Positions 6,073 through 7,713 of a stretch of 7,713 nucleotides of DNA are shown piece after piece. Below the pieces are notes generated by a model that worked only from the letters and a program-made list of their open reading frames with translations, ran no database searches and was not told the origin of the DNA. Within the stretch, counting starts at the first letter, position 1, and each line of letters opens with the position of its first letter. Source of the stretch: JBEKHT01 sp050012135 (lineage in GTDB: Bacteria; Chloroflexota; Anaerolineae; Anaerolineales; RBG-16-64-43); the NCBI GenBank assembly GCA_050012135.1, contig JBEKHT010000096.1, positions 1 through 7,713 of the forward strand, given 5' to 3'. The translations under genes were made by a program, and so were the position numbers.

Positions 6073-7032
6073 ATGCTCGAACGCATCCAGCCAATCGCTG
6101 ATCGCATCGTTGAAAACGTTGGCAGGGTCATTATCGGCAAGCGCACGGAAGTGGAGTTGGCCCTGATCGGGATCCTGTCGCAAGGCCATCTGCTCATTGA
6201 GGACGTGCCGGGCGTAGGCAAGACGATGCTTGCCAGGAGCCTGGCAATCTCCCTGGGAGGCTCCTTCCGCCGCATCCAGTTCACGCCAGACATGCTCCCC
6301 AGCGATGTGACCGGCGTTTCGATCTTTAACCAGCAGTCTCGCGAGTTCGAGTTTCGCTCCGGACCGATCGTGGCCCAGATTGTCCTGGCCGATGAGATCA
6401 ATCGTGCCACGCCGAAGACCCAGGCCGCTCTGCTCGAGGCCATGGATGAACGTCAGGTGACGGTGGACGGCGTCACCCACCGCTTGCCGGAGCCCTTCCT
6501 CGTCCTCGCGACTCAAAACCCCATTGAGTACGAAGGGACCTTTCCATTGCCCGAGGCTCAGCTGGATCGCTTCCTCATGCGGATCAGCTTGGGATACCCA
6601 ATCCTCAGCGAGGAAGTCCGGATCCTCGAGAGCCAACAGCTTCGCCACCCCGTCGAAACCCTGCAGCAAGTGACCGACGCGCGAGAGTTTGTCGACGCCC
6701 AAATGGCTGTGCGCGAGGTCTATGTCGATCCGCTCGTCAAACACTACATTGTGGACCTGGTGAACAACACCCGTCGGTACAGCGATGTCTATCTGGGTGC
6801 CAGTCCGCGGGGCAGCCTGGGTCTGATGCGCACCTCACAGGCGCGCGCCGCGACCCGAGGCCGGGACTATGTGACTCCCGACGACGTGAAGGCCCTCGCC
6901 ATTCCAGTGCTGGCTCACCGTTTGCTGCTGGAGCCTTCCGCGCGCCTGGAAGGAACAACGTCCGCCGCGGTTCTGCAAGAGATCCTCGGCTCCGTGGCGG
7001 TTCCAGGAGGCGATCTGAGGCGGCCCGTCTGA
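6073..7032 (+). CDS. MoxR-family AAA+ ATPase
   Basis: A 319-residue protein, the usual family length and apparently complete. The N-terminal MoxR signature includes NVGRVIIGK (15-23). Walker A is EDVPGVGKT (43-51, with K50 and T51). Walker B is VLADEINRA (104-112, with D107 and E108). Sensor 1 is ATQNP (146-150, with N149), and EGTFPLPEAQLDRF (154-167) holds the probable arginine finger R166. Sensor 2 is GASPRGSL (242-249, with R246). All residues expected for ATP binding and hydrolysis are present. MoxR proteins are cytosolic ring-forming ATPases thought to act as chaperones that mature or remodel partners encoded nearby, often DUF58 and von Willebrand-A proteins. The DUF58 gene five bases downstream fits this exactly. 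The placement directly after membrane glycosyltransferase-like genes suggests an envelope target, but that is inference. The start at 6073 gives the canonical N-terminus. Confidence 0.96.
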   Translation: MLERIQPIADRIVENVGRVIIGKRTEVELALIGILSQGHLLIEDVPGVGKTMLARSLAISLGGSFRRIQFTPDMLPSDVTGVSIFNQQSREFEFRSGPIVAQIVLADEINRATPKTQAALLEAMDERQVTVDGVTHRLPEPFLVLATQNPIEYEGTFPLPEAQLDRFLMRISLGYPILSEEVRILESQQLRHPVETLQQVTDAREFVDAQMAVREVYVDPLVKHYIVDLVNNTRRYSDVYLGASPRGSLGLMRTSQARAATRGRDYVTPDDVKALAIPVLAHRLLLEPSARLEGTTSAAVLQEILGSVAVPGGDLRRPV

Positions 7033-7037
7033 CCCCC

Positions 7038-7713
7038 ATGTCTGAGTCGCAAGGGCGCTCTGCGGGATCGCACCCTGGCCATACCCCCACGGAGCGGCGC
7101 AAGGCGATCACGATCCGCCGGCGAATCGTCTTGGTGCTCCTGGCGGCCTGCCTGCTGGCGGCTTTCCAAACCGGTTCCTCCATTTTCTATGGCGTGGCCT
7201 ACCTGTGGGCCGGTTTGCTCGCGGTGAGCTGGCTGTGGGTTCGCATCGGCCTGCGTGGCCTGGTGCTGCGCCGGGAACTCCGCAGTCCGGAGAGCCGCGT
7301 GGGCCTGATCCTCGAGGAGCGCTTCGCCCTGGAGAATCACAGCCGCTGGCCTCACTTCTGGGTTGAACTGTGGGATGAGTCCACCCTCCCCGACCATCGG
7401 GCCTCCACCGTGATCACCGGCCTGGGGGGCGGGCGAGCGAGGCAATGGGTTGTGCGCACGCTTTGTCGAAGACGCGGCCGGTTCCGCCTGGGACCTCTCA
7501 CGGCGCGGGTCGTGGACCCCTTCGGCATTTTCCAGGCCGAGGCAAGGTTCACGAAGACCTCCGAGTTGCTGGTCCAGCCGTACGTCGTGAATCTCCCGGT
7601 CGTCCATCTCGGCCCGAGCCAGCTTCCGGGTGGGGCCTCGGTGCAGCGCAAGACGTCGGCCCTCACGCCGAGTGCGGCTGGCGTGCGAGATTATGCCCCG
7701 GGTGATTCGCTCA
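7038..7713 (+). CDS. DUF58 domain-containing protein, N-terminal part (3' end outside window)
   Basis: The frame runs open to the right edge, showing 225 residues. A polar N-terminus with a basic stretch (RRKAITIRRR, 20-29) precedes two hydrophobic segments at about 30-46 and 50-70, then a mainly hydrophilic region. RRRGRFRLGPL (144-154) and DPFGIF (160-165) are the usual DUF58 segments, followed by a proline-containing VQPYVVNLP stretch (179-187). The window ends within VRDYAPGDSL (216-225), the conserved block that normally continues into an R-x-IHW motif. DUF58 proteins are typically membrane-anchored MoxR partners of 300-450 residues, so roughly half is visible. ATG 7038 is the first possible start in an otherwise start-free stretch after the MoxR stop. 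The nearest purine-rich sequence (GAGG, 7017-7020) is too far for a normal ribosome-binding site, so re-initiation after MoxR is likely. Its biochemical role is not established. Confidence 0.93.
   Translation, partial: MSESQGRSAGSHPGHTPTERRKAITIRRRIVLVLLAACLLAAFQTGSSIFYGVAYLWAGLLAVSWLWVRIGLRGLVLRRELRSPESRVGLILEERFALENHSRWPHFWVELWDESTLPDHRASTVITGLGGGRARQWVVRTLCRRRGRFRLGPLTARVVDPFGIFQAEARFTKTSELLVQPYVVNLPVVHLGPSQLPGGASVQRKTSALTPSAAGVRDYAPGDSL

Noticed and set aside
5293..6744. A 483-codon open frame on the - strand, antisense to the 4936-6069 gene and much of MoxR
   Set aside because: It crosses a gene junction, has a biased D/H/Q/G-rich composition with no recognisable domain, and lies opposite two well-supported genes. 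Long antisense frames opposite conserved MoxR genes are a common artefact in GC-rich genomes.

Overview
The window is GC-rich and gene-dense. Six genes lie head to tail on the + strand and nothing is convincing on the - strand. The first gene is cut by the left edge and the last by the right edge. Family content and protein style (long YfhO-type membrane proteins with a YPGW...DG C-terminal domain, next to a MoxR/DUF58 pair) suggest an environmental Chloroflexota, perhaps Anaerolineae-like. This is an inference from family knowledge; there is no rRNA or other marker gene to confirm it.

Layout: (1) positions 2-919, the C-terminal third or so of a YfhO-family membrane protein. (2) 907-2568, a polytopic membrane protein with GT-C-like features, in no family I can name. 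(3) A 62-base spacer, 2569-2630, with a perfect 7-bp inverted repeat and an 11-base imperfect direct repeat. (4) 2631-4943, a full-length 770-residue YfhO-family protein. (5) 4936-6069, a 377-residue polytopic protein with a GYDGQ loop motif, probably another GT-C-like enzyme. (6) 6073-7032, a complete MoxR-type AAA+ ATPase. (7) 7038-7713, the N-terminal part of a DUF58 protein, cut just at its conserved VRDYxPGD motif.

The genes are packed as an operon. Genes 1/2 overlap by 13 bases and genes 4/5 by 8. Gaps of 3 and 5 bases separate the last three. The starts of genes 2 and 5 each carry a GGGAG ribosome-binding site seven bases upstream, inside the preceding reading frame. The only internal break is the 62-base spacer before the complete YfhO gene, which also has no recognisable Shine-Dalgarno sequence.

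Functionally, four membrane proteins with a lipid-linked-sugar-transferase look are joined to a MoxR-DUF58 pair. MoxR ATPases usually act as chaperone-like remodelers for partners encoded beside them. The simplest reading is a cell-surface glycosylation or glycopolymer module whose expression is tied to an envelope-associated MoxR system. Each part belongs to, or resembles, known protein classes. The possible novelty is the combination, the unassigned protein at 907-2568, and the loss of the usual loop acidic residue in the complete YfhO protein. I found no mobile element, CRISPR array, RNA gene or clear promoter.
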